Origin: Elusimicrobiota bacterium
Lineage (GTDB): Bacteria > Elusimicrobiota > Elusimicrobia > Elusimicrobiales > UBA9959
Reading direction: 5' to 3'
Assembly: GCA_003450815.1 (NCBI GenBank)
Contig: DMES01000085.1
Span: 38,986-96,652 of the forward strand
Length of the DNA: 57,667 bases
The translations under genes were made by a program, and so were the position numbers. Shown in pieces: positions 43,898 through 53,231 of the stretch. Each line of letters opens with the position of its first letter. The first letter of the stretch is position 1. The notes beneath the pieces are model-generated. The model did not search any database. It worked only from the letters and a program-made list of their open reading frames with translations, and was not told the DNA's origin.

Positions 43898-44023
43898 ATG
43901 TTCGTACGGTGCCTTCTTATATTCTGGGTCGCGGCGGTATATGTCTCCTATTATTATCACGTAATAATAAGCGATTATGTGCGGTCTACGCTGGTGTATA
44001 TATCGCGCTGCATATTCAAATGA
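43898..44023 (+). CDS. Small one-span membrane protein, coupled to the next gene
   Basis: A 41-codon reading frame (starting MFVRCLLIFWVAAVYVSYYY) with a strong AGGGGA ribosome site 9 bases before the ATG. Its stop overlaps the ATG of the following membrane protein by ATGA, the pattern of coupled genes elsewhere in this window. The first 22 residues form a transmembrane helix and the rest is Tyr/Ile-rich. Function is unknown. It provides a translation start for the next gene, which lacks its own Shine-Dalgarno. Confidence 0.55.
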   Translation: MFVRCLLIFWVAAVYVSYYYHVIISDYVRSTLVYISRCIFK

Positions 44024-45822
44024 TACCATCGCTGGCAATAGATATCCCTATCATCGTTATTTTTTTATTTTTATCCCTGGCCGTCGGCCGCCGCGCGATA
44101 AATAAGCTGTTGGTTCCCGGCAACGCGGAATTAATCGTTTCCGTCGCGCTCGGACTCTTTATAATTTCATATGCGACGTTGCTGCTGGGCTATGCCGGAT
44201 TGCTGTATGCGTGGATATTCCGGGCGCTGGCTGTGATCGGGTTGTTTGTGGAACGAAAGAGTATTTATGCGGCGGCCAATGCCATTCTGCTCCGCGTCAG
44301 GAAGCTTGAATTCTCAAGACATGAAAAATATATTCTGGCGGCCTTGATCGTCCCTGTCGTTTTTAATTTCCTTTATAATTATTGCCCGCCTGTCGCTGAC
44401 GACGAGATAGCGACACATCTCGCTATGCCGGCCATGTGGGAGATGAGGCACGCGATATACTCCCCTCCAGGCATGCACGCGCAATATATGCCGCTTGGTA
44501 TTTCTATGCTTTATACCTGCCTGACTGTGCTGGGAAAAATCCAGACGGCGCGTTTTTTTCACTACATTCTCGGGCTCCTTTGTCTGGGTGCGCTTTATAT
44601 TTTGGGGAGAAAAGTGTTCGACAGGACGACAGCGCTGCTCGGTTGCCTGATATTCTATTCCATGCCGATGACAGCTTCCCTTTCGGGGGTTGCCTATACC
44701 GACTTCGGCACATTGCTCTACGCGCTGGTCTCTGTGTATTGCTTTCTCGAGTGGCGTGGCAAAGGGGAATCGGTGTATCTATATCTGTCCGCTATTTGCG
44801 CTGGAGCGCAGATATGCGGAAAATATACCGCTTATCCGCTTATAGCCATCCTGCCGGCTTGTGTTATATTCGACAATAAAATGCGGATATGCGTACGCCT
44901 GAAATACGCAATAATATTTCTGGTATTAGCTGGGTTGATGTTCAGTCCATACCTTATACGGAACACGATACTTACAGGCAATCCGCTTTACCCGGCGAAA
45001 ATACTTGGTTTAAATTACAATGAAATCCTTTACCACATTTACCTGAATAATGAGAGTTCTGTTTCCGATTTGATATCGCTGATACTAAGTTCGGATAAAT
45101 ATGCTGTTATCTGGGGAACTGGGCCGCTTTTTTTGGCGTTCATCCCTTTTGTGGCTTTTATTAAAAATAGAACCAGGGAATTGTATATTCTGCTGGCAAT
45201 TTCGGTTTTTACCTTTTTGCTGCTCTATCTGGGCCATATTTCGTGGATGCTCACCAGGCACAGCATTCTTAGTTTCGCCCTGTTGTCACCGGTTGCCGCG
45301 CTGGTCATCCGCGAATTATCCGGCCGTGAAGGTTTACGGCGATTTGTCCCGGCGACCGTTATCGCGGCTTTGGCAAGCGGCATGCTATTCAGCGCCTATT
45401 TCGGGATAAAGCGCATCCCGGTGTTTCTGGGAATTCAATCCAAAGAGGATTATTTCAGTACGCAATACGATATAGCGGAAAACTCAGACATGGTCGGCTA
45501 TATCAATAAGCATATACCTCCGGGGTCAGGGATATTCTTTTTGGGATTCCCGACCCCGCCTAATCTTAATTATTTGAATTTTAGGGCTTACGGCATGGAT
45601 ATGTACCCGGTGAGTTTTTATGCCGGAGGGATCAATGCCGTGATGTCGGATTTCAGGCAGCGCAATATCCAATATATGGTGTATCTAAAAGGCGTTTTCA
45701 GGGAAGACTCCGGTTCAGTAATATACGACGTGGCCAGGCCGATACGTATTAACTGGTTTAAAAAAGAGTATTTTGACGAAATCTGGTCCAATAAATCCGC
45801 CATCCTCTATAAAATCATCTAG
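44020..45822 (+). CDS. Multi-span membrane protein, GT39-like glycosyltransferase candidate
   Basis: A 600-residue integral membrane protein with roughly twelve hydrophobic segments and a soluble C-terminal part of about 120 residues. An early loop has an acidic pair (CPPVADDEIATHLA) where PMT/GT39-type glycosyltransferases place catalytic Asp residues. It ends with a soluble, DEAENSDMVGYINKHIPPGSG-like domain of the kind that follows the membrane part in that group. No residue-level proof. The ATG at 44020 is coupled to the small gene before it; a GTG at 43909 is in frame but lacks a ribosome site. Confidence 0.72.
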   Translation: MIPSLAIDIPIIVIFLFLSLAVGRRAINKLLVPGNAELIVSVALGLFIISYATLLLGYAGLLYAWIFRALAVIGLFVERKSIYAAANAILLRVRKLEFSRHEKYILAALIVPVVFNFLYNYCPPVADDEIATHLAMPAMWEMRHAIYSPPGMHAQYMPLGISMLYTCLTVLGKIQTARFFHYILGLLCLGALYILGRKVFDRTTALLGCLIFYSMPMTASLSGVAYTDFGTLLYALVSVYCFLEWRGKGESVYLYLSAICAGAQICGKYTAYPLIAILPACVIFDNKMRICVRLKYAIIFLVLAGLMFSPYLIRNTILTGNPLYPAKILGLNYNEILYHIYLNNESSVSDLISLILSSDKYAVIWGTGPLFLAFIPFVAFIKNRTRELYILLAISVFTFLLLYLGHISWMLTRHSILSFALLSPVAALVIRELSGREGLRRFVPATVIAALASGMLFSAYFGIKRIPVFLGIQSKEDYFSTQYDIAENSDMVGYINKHIPPGSGIFFLGFPTPPNLNYLNFRAYGMDMYPVSFYAGGINAVMSDFRQRNIQYMVYLKGVFREDSGSVIYDVARPIRINWFKKEYFDEIWSNKSAILYKII

Positions 45823-45855
45823 CCTGAAGAGTTGGATTTCCACCTGGTGTTAAAA

Positions 45856-47715
45856 TTACGTATATTTTGTCTGCCACAGGAAGAGCGAGACCAGGCAGGT
45901 CAGCTTGCGGGTATTATCCTGGCGCCCTGCCAGGTGGTCGGCTAGCAGCTTATCGGCAAAATCATAATTAAACATATCCGGGTTATGCGCCCTGGCTCCG
46001 CTTATGGCGTCTTTTGTAAACCCAAGCAGACTGTCTTTCAGCCAGTAGGGGGTGGGCATATTGAAGCCCTTCTTCGGCATTTTAAGTATTTCTGCCGGCA
46101 GATAGGAACTCAGAGCCTTGCGGATTATGTGCTTTGTCGTAAAGCCTTTTATTTTCATGCTGAGCGGGATAGCGGAGGCCAGGTCTATCATCTCGTTATC
46201 CAGCAGCGGCACCCGGGCTTCCTGGGAATTGAGCATGGTAACCATGTCGGTTGAGTGCAGCGAGCAGTAGGGCATGAACACATTAAGATCCAGGTACATC
46301 AGCCGGTTAAGCAGTTCGTCTTCACGCACCATAGGCAGGTGCTGTTCAAAAACCTCAAATGGATCTGCGGCCCCGGCGTCAGGCATAAAGTCCGCTATTT
46401 CCCCGGCTGTGAGTATCTCTTTGTATTTTAAATGCGCCGTTTCCGGTTTGAAAGCCGCCCCGCGCGTGAAAGATTTTATTTTAAAGTCCAGGCTCAGGCG
46501 TTTGTGGGATACTGGAAGAGAGTCCGCAGCTTTCTTGATAGCCGCTTTTACGGGGCCCGGCAGATAGCGATAAATGCGGCCGAATTTGGCGGCGGTCAGC
46601 GTTGGGTAGCCCGCGAAGAGTTCGTCTCCGCCCGCGCCGGTCAGCGCCACGGTTATGTCTTTGCGCGACTGCTTTGAAACATGGTGCATGGCCAGATACG
46701 TCCAGTCGCCGTGCGGTTCCGCCAGATGCTCTATTACCGATGGCAGGTATTCCTTAACGTGTCCGGGGGTAAGCAGGCAGTCGTGGTGGTCCGTGCCGTA
46801 TTTCTCCGCCACCAGCCGCGCACCCTCAAATTCGTTGTAGGTGCCGCCGCCTTCGTAGCCCACCGTATAGGTTTTCGGCTTAACGCCCAGTTTTGCCATC
46901 ATGGCCACTATGGCTGTGGAATCAAGCCCGCTGGAAAGAAAAACGCCCAAAGGCACTTCGCTCATCAGCTGCCGCTTGACCGAATTTAAAAGCGTCTCTT
47001 CAATGCGCGCCGAAGCCTGCGCCTCGGTCATTTTTTCCGGGGCGAAACGGTAGTGCCAGTACTGGTGTATCTCTGTTTTTCCCTTATGGGCCTTTATGTA
47101 GCAGCCCTGCGGCAGGCGGCGCAGATGCTTGAAAATGGTGCGGGGCGACGAGATATAGTAGAAAGAAAGGTAGTTTGCGAGGGCCTGGTGGTCGATATCG
47201 CGCGGCACTCCGGTAAACGAGAGCAGGGCTCTTATTTCCGAAGACAGCAGCAGCGTGCCGTTGAGATCGCAGTAGAAAAGCGGTTTTACTCCCACGCGGT
47301 CGCGGGCCGCAAGCAAAGTTTCGGTTTTCGCGTCCCAGAGAGCGAAGGCGAACATCCCGTTCAACCGCTCAATAAAATTTTCACCGTATTCCTCGTAGAG
47401 ATGCACCAGCACTTCAGTGTCGGAGTTGGTTTTGAAATGATGTTTCGGCTCAAGTTCCCGCCTGAGTTCCAGATAATTGTATATTTCCCCGTTTAAAACC
47501 ACGGCCACATCGCCGGTTTCGTTGAAAATGGGCTGGCGTCCGCCGGCCACGTCGATTATGGAAAGACGGCGCATGCCAAGACCGCAGTAACGGCCGATGA
47601 AAACGCCTTCGTCATCGGGGCCGCGGTGAAACATCTCAAAAAGCGGTTTTTTTAGTTCCGCTTCAGTCACCGGCCTTTTAGAGGCATAATTGAGTTTCGC
47701 TATTATTCCGCACAT
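45856..47715 (-). CDS. asnB: Asparagine synthase (glutamine-hydrolysing)
   Basis: A 619-residue two-domain enzyme. The N-terminal glutaminase has catalytic Cys2 (MCGIIAKLN), RRLSIID and LNGEIYNY; the C-terminal synthetase has the ATP-binding SSGLDSTAIV and TGAGGDELFAGYP. It converts aspartate and glutamine to asparagine, or in polysaccharide loci often amidates a sugar acid. The neighbouring uronic-acid and amino-sugar genes make the latter plausible. Tail-to-tail with the preceding gene. A repeat array lies between it and the DegT gene on the same strand. Confidence 0.95.
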   Translation of the reverse strand: MCGIIAKLNYASKRPVTEAELKKPLFEMFHRGPDDEGVFIGRYCGLGMRRLSIIDVAGGRQPIFNETGDVAVVLNGEIYNYLELRRELEPKHHFKTNSDTEVLVHLYEEYGENFIERLNGMFAFALWDAKTETLLAARDRVGVKPLFYCDLNGTLLLSSEIRALLSFTGVPRDIDHQALANYLSFYYISSPRTIFKHLRRLPQGCYIKAHKGKTEIHQYWHYRFAPEKMTEAQASARIEETLLNSVKRQLMSEVPLGVFLSSGLDSTAIVAMMAKLGVKPKTYTVGYEGGGTYNEFEGARLVAEKYGTDHHDCLLTPGHVKEYLPSVIEHLAEPHGDWTYLAMHHVSKQSRKDITVALTGAGGDELFAGYPTLTAAKFGRIYRYLPGPVKAAIKKAADSLPVSHKRLSLDFKIKSFTRGAAFKPETAHLKYKEILTAGEIADFMPDAGAADPFEVFEQHLPMVREDELLNRLMYLDLNVFMPYCSLHSTDMVTMLNSQEARVPLLDNEMIDLASAIPLSMKIKGFTTKHIIRKALSSYLPAEILKMPKKGFNMPTPYWLKDSLLGFTKDAISGARAHNPDMFNYDFADKLLADHLAGRQDNTRKLTCLVSLFLWQTKYT

Positions 47716-47730
47716 AAGCTCAGTTGCTTT

Positions 47731-47839
47731 GCTGGTAGGCTAGTATGCGAGTAGGCGGGTATGCTTCAACAACACTAATGCTGAAAGGCGGGTATGTTTT
47801 TCAGGGCCTACTAACTTACCAGCATACAAGCCTACCAGC
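47731..47839. repeat. Eight-base-period inverted array before asnB
   Basis: The left arm is GGTAGGCT AGTATGCG AGTAGGCG GGTATGCT (8-base period); the right arm ending GCATACAAGCCTACCAGC is its inverted copy. The stretch GCTGGTAGGCTAGTATGC pairs with GCATACAAGCCTACCAGC with one mismatch. It fills the gap between asnB and the DegT gene. Confidence 0.75.
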
Positions 47840-47873
47840 TTCTGCCTTCGATACAAGTTGCAGGCCGCAAGTT

Positions 47874-49004
47874 TTAAACGCTTACCTGGACGGCCTCTTT
47901 AACAGCGTCGGTGACCGTCTTGATCTGGGCATCTGCCAGTTCCGGGTACATCGGCAGCGAGAAGACCATGTCCTGCGCTTCTTCGCAGACCGGCAGGTCG
48001 CCCAGCTTTCCGCCCAGATGAGAGTAGGCCTTTTGCAGGTGTAGCGAGATAGGATAGTAGATCTGATTGCCTATTCCCATTTCTGTCAGGTGCTTCTGCG
48101 CGTTATCTCGCCTGGCTTTTGAGTCAAAGCGGATGGTATAGTAGTTGAAAGAGTGCCGGCGGTTGGCCTGTACTGAGGGGGTAACGCACACGCCGTTGAG
48201 CGCGGCGGCGTACTTGCCTGCCACAAGGTTGCGCATTTCCGTCCACTGTTCCACATGCCTGAGCCGCACTGAAAGTATGGCTGCCTGCACGGTGTCAAGC
48301 CTGGAATTAAAGCCTTCCATTTCATGAAGATAACGCGCTTTTTGCCCGTGGTTGCGCAGGGCTTTAAGCTCCTCGTATATCCTGTCGTCGCTTGTTGTGA
48401 CCAGGCCGCCGTCGCCGAAGGCGCCTAGGTTTTTGGCTGGGAAAAAGCTGAAAGTCCCGCAGTCTCCAATGCTGCCCAGATATTTCCAGTTTTTGCCTTC
48501 CATTTTAAATTTGCCGGTGAAAGACTGCGCGGCGTCTTCGATGATTTTCAAGTTATACTTTTTTGCCAGCGACAGGAAAGCGTCCATGTCTGCGGGCATG
48601 CCGTAGAGATGTACCGGTATTATGGCCCTGGTTTTTTTTGTGATTTTCTTTTCTACGCTTTTAGGGTCCAGTGTGTAAGCGCCGGGTTCAATATCTGCGA
48701 ACACGGGCACAGCGCCGGCTTGGCTGATGGTCTCAGCGGTGGCTATAAAGGTGAACGGCGAGGTTATTATCTCGTCGCCCGGCTTTATGCCGCAGGCAAT
48801 TATCGCCAGGCGCAGCGCATCTGTTCCGTTGGCCACTCCCACCGCGTATCTGGCGCCCACGTGCGCCGCGAATTCTTTTTCAAATTTGGACACTTCTTCT
48901 CCAAGAATGAAGTTAGCTTTGTTGAAAACAGTCTTAACAGCGGCTTCAATTTCGTCTTTGATAGGGGGATATCCAGCCAGCATATCAACCATGGGTACTT
49001 TCAT
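47874..49004 (-). CDS. DegT/DnrJ/EryC1/StrS aminotransferase
   Basis: A 376-residue PLP sugar aminotransferase of normal type, with the lysine kept in FSFFPAKNLGAFGDGG near residue 190 (contrast the His enzyme at 41663), HLYGMPADMD, and NSRLDTVQAAILS. It probably makes an amino sugar for the polymer; the substrate is not clear from the neighbours. GGAGAGAA precedes the ATG. It lies upstream of asnB on the same strand and is divergent from the GT39-like gene at 49073. Confidence 0.94.
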   Translation of the reverse strand: MKVPMVDMLAGYPPIKDEIEAAVKTVFNKANFILGEEVSKFEKEFAAHVGARYAVGVANGTDALRLAIIACGIKPGDEIITSPFTFIATAETISQAGAVPVFADIEPGAYTLDPKSVEKKITKKTRAIIPVHLYGMPADMDAFLSLAKKYNLKIIEDAAQSFTGKFKMEGKNWKYLGSIGDCGTFSFFPAKNLGAFGDGGLVTTSDDRIYEELKALRNHGQKARYLHEMEGFNSRLDTVQAAILSVRLRHVEQWTEMRNLVAGKYAAALNGVCVTPSVQANRRHSFNYYTIRFDSKARRDNAQKHLTEMGIGNQIYYPISLHLQKAYSHLGGKLGDLPVCEEAQDMVFSLPMYPELADAQIKTVTDAVKEAVQVSV

Positions 49005-49072
49005 TTTCTCTCCTTACGGAATTAGTCGCTTTCAGGCGTGCGCGAATTTACTATAATTTATTATATAAAATT

Positions 49073-50659
49073 ATGAAACTCGGAAAAAAACGCTCTTTGC
49101 TGGTTTTGTTCACTGCCGCTTTGGCGCTGCGTCTCGTCGGTATTAAGCTTGGCCTGCCCTCCGAAACAGGGGGTCTTACAACACTCCACCCGGACGAATC
49201 CGTCACTTTTTACTCCCTTGAAAGGATGAAACCGTCAAAACTGGATTTTTTCCCCGGCGACGCGGGCAGTTGGGGGACCCTTCATCTTTATACTGTGGGA
49301 GCTTTGGTAAAAGCGCTTGATTTCACGGGATTTGTCAAACTTGGGGACCGTAAAAAACTTAAGGAAAGCCTTGGCGAGGTCGATAAAATGTATTTATCGG
49401 GCCGCGCTCTTTCGGCGCTATTTGGCGCTTTAGCGGTTGTCGCGCTGTATTTTATAGGCGGTCTGTTTTTGAGCGAAAGAGCCGCGTTTTTTTCCGCCCT
49501 GCTCCTGGTTTTCTCACAGGTGCCCATGATGGTTTCTTATCTTGTAAAGCCGGACAGCATGATGATTTTTTTGGCGCTTGTTTCTGTTTATTTTTCCCTC
49601 AGACTTCTGCGCGAGCCGTCAACCGCCTGTTATAGCCTGGCCGGACTCTTCCTGGGGCTGGCTTTTATCACCAAATACAGCGCCGCGCTTCTGGTGTTCT
49701 TTCCTTTGGTGGCGCATTCGTATCACGCATACGGGGCGCGAGATCCGTTTTTAGGGGTCAGGAAGCTTTTTATTTTCGCGCTCTCAGGTCTTGCGGCCGT
49801 ATTAGTTTGCACCCCATCTCTTTTTTTAAGGACTGGAGACACGCTGACCGTGATGTTCAGCAACCTTGAAAGGGGAGCTGTGGGTGGCGGCGGATTTAAG
49901 ACGTATGTGGATTACTTTTTTTTGGTTCTTCCTGCGGCTTTCGGCTGGTTTTTGTTGCCATTAGGTCTGGCGGGTCTTGCGCGTTGGGTGCGCGGGCCAT
50001 TCGGTGAAAAAACATTCATCGCTATTTATTGCGTGCTGTTTATGGTCTGGGCGGGAGCAAGCTCAATACCGGTAATAACTTATACCCTGCCTCTTATTCC
50101 TTTTGTTTGCCTTGCCGCAGGAGATCTGGCCCATTCCATATTCGATAAGCGTTGGGGTAGACTTCTTGTGGCCGCGGTATTGGCGCAGAGTATGTTAAGC
50201 ACGCTTTATGTCAGGCATAACTATATTTCCGGGTATACTATAAAGGAGGCGGACTTGTGGCTCCGGAACAATGTGCCCCCGGGGTCAATCGTAGCGGTAC
50301 CGAAGAACGACACCTGGACGCCCTTCGCCATAAGGCGGCACTCGGGTTTTCTGAAAATCATGGAAGGAGTTTCTCCACAGTCGTCAATATCTGATGGCGT
50401 GGCCGCGCTTGGCAGAATATATTCAAAAGCGGATTATGTGGTGCTTTCGGAGCGTGAATACGGTTTTGTAAAATCGGTTCCAGAAAAATACCCCGCTGAA
50501 TGCGCCGCTCTAGAGGAAATATTTTCCGGAACGACGGAGATAAAGAGATTTCAAAGCAAACTCCCTTTTTACGCTATGCCCTTCAATTCCGGAAAAATAG
50601 GCCAGCAGCTCAACTTTATGAATCCGGATATTTTGGTGCTGAAGGTTGCGCATCCCTAA
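49073..50659 (+). CDS. GT39-like membrane glycosyltransferase
   Basis: A 528-residue membrane protein with about eleven hydrophobic segments. The first loop has an acidic LHPDESVTFYSL motif where PMT/ArnT-type enzymes have catalytic Asp/Glu. VKPDSMMIFLALVSVYFS, FLGLAFITKYSAALLVFF and a C-terminal soluble segment fit the same superfamily. It likely transfers a sugar from a lipid-phosphate donor outside the inner membrane. The GT2 gene following by eight bases could supply that donor. Confidence 0.82.
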   Translation: MKLGKKRSLLVLFTAALALRLVGIKLGLPSETGGLTTLHPDESVTFYSLERMKPSKLDFFPGDAGSWGTLHLYTVGALVKALDFTGFVKLGDRKKLKESLGEVDKMYLSGRALSALFGALAVVALYFIGGLFLSERAAFFSALLLVFSQVPMMVSYLVKPDSMMIFLALVSVYFSLRLLREPSTACYSLAGLFLGLAFITKYSAALLVFFPLVAHSYHAYGARDPFLGVRKLFIFALSGLAAVLVCTPSLFLRTGDTLTVMFSNLERGAVGGGGFKTYVDYFFLVLPAAFGWFLLPLGLAGLARWVRGPFGEKTFIAIYCVLFMVWAGASSIPVITYTLPLIPFVCLAAGDLAHSIFDKRWGRLLVAAVLAQSMLSTLYVRHNYISGYTIKEADLWLRNNVPPGSIVAVPKNDTWTPFAIRRHSGFLKIMEGVSPQSSISDGVAALGRIYSKADYVVLSEREYGFVKSVPEKYPAECAALEEIFSGTTEIKRFQSKLPFYAMPFNSGKIGQQLNFMNPDILVLKVAHP

Positions 50660-50666
50660 TAAATAA

Positions 50667-51374
50667 ATGAAAGTTTCAATCGTGATCCCCTGCTATAATG
50701 AGATAAAAACCCTGCCTGAAGTTTTTAAGCGGCTTGCCGCCCTGCCTGTTGAAAAGGAAATAATAGTAGTGGATGACGGTTCTATAGACGGTTCGCGTGA
50801 TTGGTTGGCTTCGGCACTTGAAAATAGGTTGTTTCCGTTTGAGTTGAAGGTTATTGAGCATGAGCGCAATAAAGGCAAGGGAGGGGCGCTTATAACCGGT
50901 TTTGCCCTCGCCTCCGGTGATATTGTGGTAGTGCAGGATGCCGACCTTGAATACGACTGCAAATATATACCTGAAATAGTGCGCCCCATCGCCGAGGGCC
51001 GCGCCGACGCTGTTTACGGCTCGCGTCTCATTAACGGCGAGGCCAGGCCCTACAATATTTTTTATCTTTGGGGCAACCAATTCCTGACATTCCTGATAAA
51101 CCTGCTTTTCGGCTCGCGCATGACCGACTCTTACACCTGTTATAAGGCCTTGAACGCGGCTTTACTGAAAACCTTGGATCTGTCTTCAAGCGGTTTTGAA
51201 ATTGAAGCTGAAATTTCCTGTAAGCTGGCTTTCAAAAAAGCGCGTTTTATGGAGGTGCCTATAATTTACGCCTCCCGTTCAAGGTCGGAAGGGAAGAAAA
51301 TCAATTACAAGGACGCGGTTAAAGGTGTTTTGAAAATTGTATGGCTGCGCCTTACGCTTAGCAAATCGCCGTAG
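50667..51374 (+). CDS. GT2 glycosyltransferase, polyprenyl-phosphate mannosyl/glucosyl type
   Basis: A 235-residue GT2 enzyme: VSIVIPCYNEIKTLPEV, VVDDGSIDGS and the DxD in VVQDADLEYD, ending in LSKSP. No membrane segment is present, as in DPM1-type enzymes lacking an anchor. It could make a polyprenyl-phosphate sugar for the GT39-like protein just upstream. Its stop codon lies within a 10-bp GC hairpin. Confidence 0.9.
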   Translation: MKVSIVIPCYNEIKTLPEVFKRLAALPVEKEIIVVDDGSIDGSRDWLASALENRLFPFELKVIEHERNKGKGGALITGFALASGDIVVVQDADLEYDCKYIPEIVRPIAEGRADAVYGSRLINGEARPYNIFYLWGNQFLTFLINLLFGSRMTDSYTCYKALNAALLKTLDLSSSGFEIEAEISCKLAFKKARFMEVPIIYASRSRSEGKKINYKDAVKGVLKIVWLRLTLSKSP

Positions 51375-51383
51375 GCGATTTGC
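51361..51383 (+). terminator. Hairpin spanning a stop codon
   Basis: GCAAATCGCC and GGCGATTTGC form a perfect 10-bp stem with a three-base loop. The TAG stop of the GT2 gene lies in it. No T tract follows, so it may be a weak terminator or an mRNA-end hairpin. Confidence 0.5.
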
Positions 51384-51466
51384 GCTAGTAGGCCGGTAAA
51401 CTGGTCTGCTATGGTTTTAAGGTGTCAGCAAGCTTATTGAGCCTACTAGCTTACTAGCTTACTGGC
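51384..51466. repeat. Eight-base-period inverted array before rmlA
   Basis: GCTAGTAGGC at 51384-51393 is inverted at 51441-51450 (GCCTACTAGC), followed by TACTAGCT TACTAGCT TACTGGCT with an 8-base period. Similar in design and partly in sequence to the array at 47731. It fills the gap before rmlA. Confidence 0.7.
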
Positions 51467-51486
51467 TGATAATCAAAAGGAGATAT

Positions 51487-52356
51487 ATGAAAGGCATAAT
51501 ACTCGCAGGAGGTTCCGGCACCAGGCTTGCCCCGCTTACAGCGGTAGTTTCAAAGCAACTGCTGCCTGTTTATAATAAGCCCATGGTGCATTTTCCGCTG
51601 GCCACTTTGATGCTTGCGGGAACGCGCGAGATACTTATAATTTCCACTCCCCGCGATATCGGAGGATTTAAAATACTGCTGGGCGACGGCCGGCGTCTGG
51701 GGCTTAAAATAAGCTATGCCGTCCAGTCCAGCCCGCGCGGCATAGCGGAGGCTCTGATCATAGGCGAAAAATTCATAGGGGGGGGAAATTGCTGGCTGAT
51801 ACTAGGAGATAATATCTTTTTCGGCCACGGCTTATCGCAGGAGCTGGAGGCCGCAAAGCTTGAAAATGCAGGCGCAACTGTTTTCGGCTATAGCGTGAGC
51901 GACCCGCAGCGCTACGGAGTGCTTGCCTTTGACGATAAGGGCGCGCCGAAAAGCATAGAGGAAAAGCCCGCAAAACCCCTTTCCAACTACGCGGTGACCG
52001 GCCTTTATCTTTACGATTCCCGCGCTTCTGAGTTCGCCAGAAAACTGAAGCCATCAGCCCGCGGCGAGCTTGAAATAACCAGCCTCAATAATACATATCT
52101 TTCCAAAGGCGAGCTTAAAGCCAGAAAACTGGGCCGCGGCTACGCCTGGCTTGACACCGGCACCTACGACAGCCTGCTGGAGGCGGCGAATTTCATACAG
52201 GCTATAGAAAAACGCCAGGGTCTTCAGGTGGCTTGCGTTGAGGAAATAGCCTACCGCATGGGTTTTATAAGCAGGCGGCAATTCGCCGGTCTGTCGCGCG
52301 AGATGGCCGCCACTCCCCAGGGGCCGTACCTGAAAAGCGTGCTTGAAGAACAATGA
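51487..52356 (+). CDS. rmlA: Glucose-1-phosphate thymidylyltransferase
   Basis: RmlA makes dTDP-glucose. The 289-residue protein has the standard motifs: ILAGGSGTRLAPLT, SKQLLPVYNKPM, LGDNIFFGHGL (metal Asp) and EEKPAKP. AAGGAG precedes the ATG by about 5 bases. The next gene is an RmlD-like reductase; rmlB and rmlC are not in this window, so it may serve a different dTDP sugar or rely on copies elsewhere. Confidence 0.96.
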   Translation: MKGIILAGGSGTRLAPLTAVVSKQLLPVYNKPMVHFPLATLMLAGTREILIISTPRDIGGFKILLGDGRRLGLKISYAVQSSPRGIAEALIIGEKFIGGGNCWLILGDNIFFGHGLSQELEAAKLENAGATVFGYSVSDPQRYGVLAFDDKGAPKSIEEKPAKPLSNYAVTGLYLYDSRASEFARKLKPSARGELEITSLNNTYLSKGELKARKLGRGYAWLDTGTYDSLLEAANFIQAIEKRQGLQVACVEEIAYRMGFISRRQFAGLSREMAATPQGPYLKSVLEEQ

Positions 52357-53231
52357 GAGCGCTTATCATAGGTTCTTCCGGGCAGGTGGGCTCAAATCTT
52401 GAACGTGCCTGCGCCGTTAAAGGCCTTGAGGTTTACGGCGCCGACATAAAGCCCGCTTCAAAGGGGCTTTATATTGATGTTTCCGAGCCGGTTTCTGTGC
52501 GGGCGGCCTTTGAAACCGCCCAGCCCGGTGTTGTCTTTTTGTGCGCCGCTATGACATATGTGGACGGCTGCGAAAAAAATCCGGCGCTCGCAGAAAAAAT
52601 AAATGTAAAAGGGACGGAAATTACGACCGCCTGTTGCCGCGAGGCCGGCTCAAAACTTGTGTATCTTTCAACCGAGTACGTTTTTGACGGAAAAAACGGC
52701 CCGTACTCCGAAACCGACGCTCCGAACCCCGTAAGCGTTTACGGCAGGACGAAGCTGGAAGGTGAGCGTTTGGCGCTGGCGCTGAAGTCGGCTCTTTCGA
52801 TAAGGACAACAGTGGTTTACAGTTATGCTCCAGGGGAAAAGAATTTTTTAATGCAGCTTATTGATGCCGCGCGTTCCGGTGTTAAGATGCGGGTGCCAAA
52901 AGACCAGTATTCCAATCCCACCTATGCGCCTGAGCTGGCTGAATTTATGGTGGAACTTGTCCTTAAAAATAAAATCGGGATTTACAATGTGGTCGGCGCC
53001 GAGCGTATGGAACGCTATTCTTTCGCGCTGAAAGCTTGCGAGATACTGGGGCTTAATACTTCGTTGATAGAGCCAGCGCTCACTTCCGAACTCGGCCAGA
53101 CCGCAGCCAGACCGTTATCTGCTGGCCTCAAAACGGATAAACTTAAGAAAGAACTCGGTCGGGCCCCTCTTGGCGCTTCGGATAGTCTCAGTATTATAAA
53201 AGGGCTTTTATCAAATGGCCGATCTGCTTGA
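52353..53231 (+). CDS. RmlD-like dTDP-sugar reductase
   Basis: A 292-residue extended SDR of the RmlD family, which reduces dTDP-4-dehydrorhamnose or a similar keto sugar. Motifs: GSSGQVGSNL at the start, STEYVFDG for the catalytic Ser, and YGRTKLEGE for Tyr/Lys. It overlaps rmlA by ATGA. The substrate is uncertain without rmlB/rmlC. It overlaps the following transferase gene by 17 bases. Confidence 0.9.
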   Translation: MRALIIGSSGQVGSNLERACAVKGLEVYGADIKPASKGLYIDVSEPVSVRAAFETAQPGVVFLCAAMTYVDGCEKNPALAEKINVKGTEITTACCREAGSKLVYLSTEYVFDGKNGPYSETDAPNPVSVYGRTKLEGERLALALKSALSIRTTVVYSYAPGEKNFLMQLIDAARSGVKMRVPKDQYSNPTYAPELAEFMVELVLKNKIGIYNVVGAERMERYSFALKACEILGLNTSLIEPALTSELGQTAARPLSAGLKTDKLKKELGRAPLGASDSLSIIKGLLSNGRSA

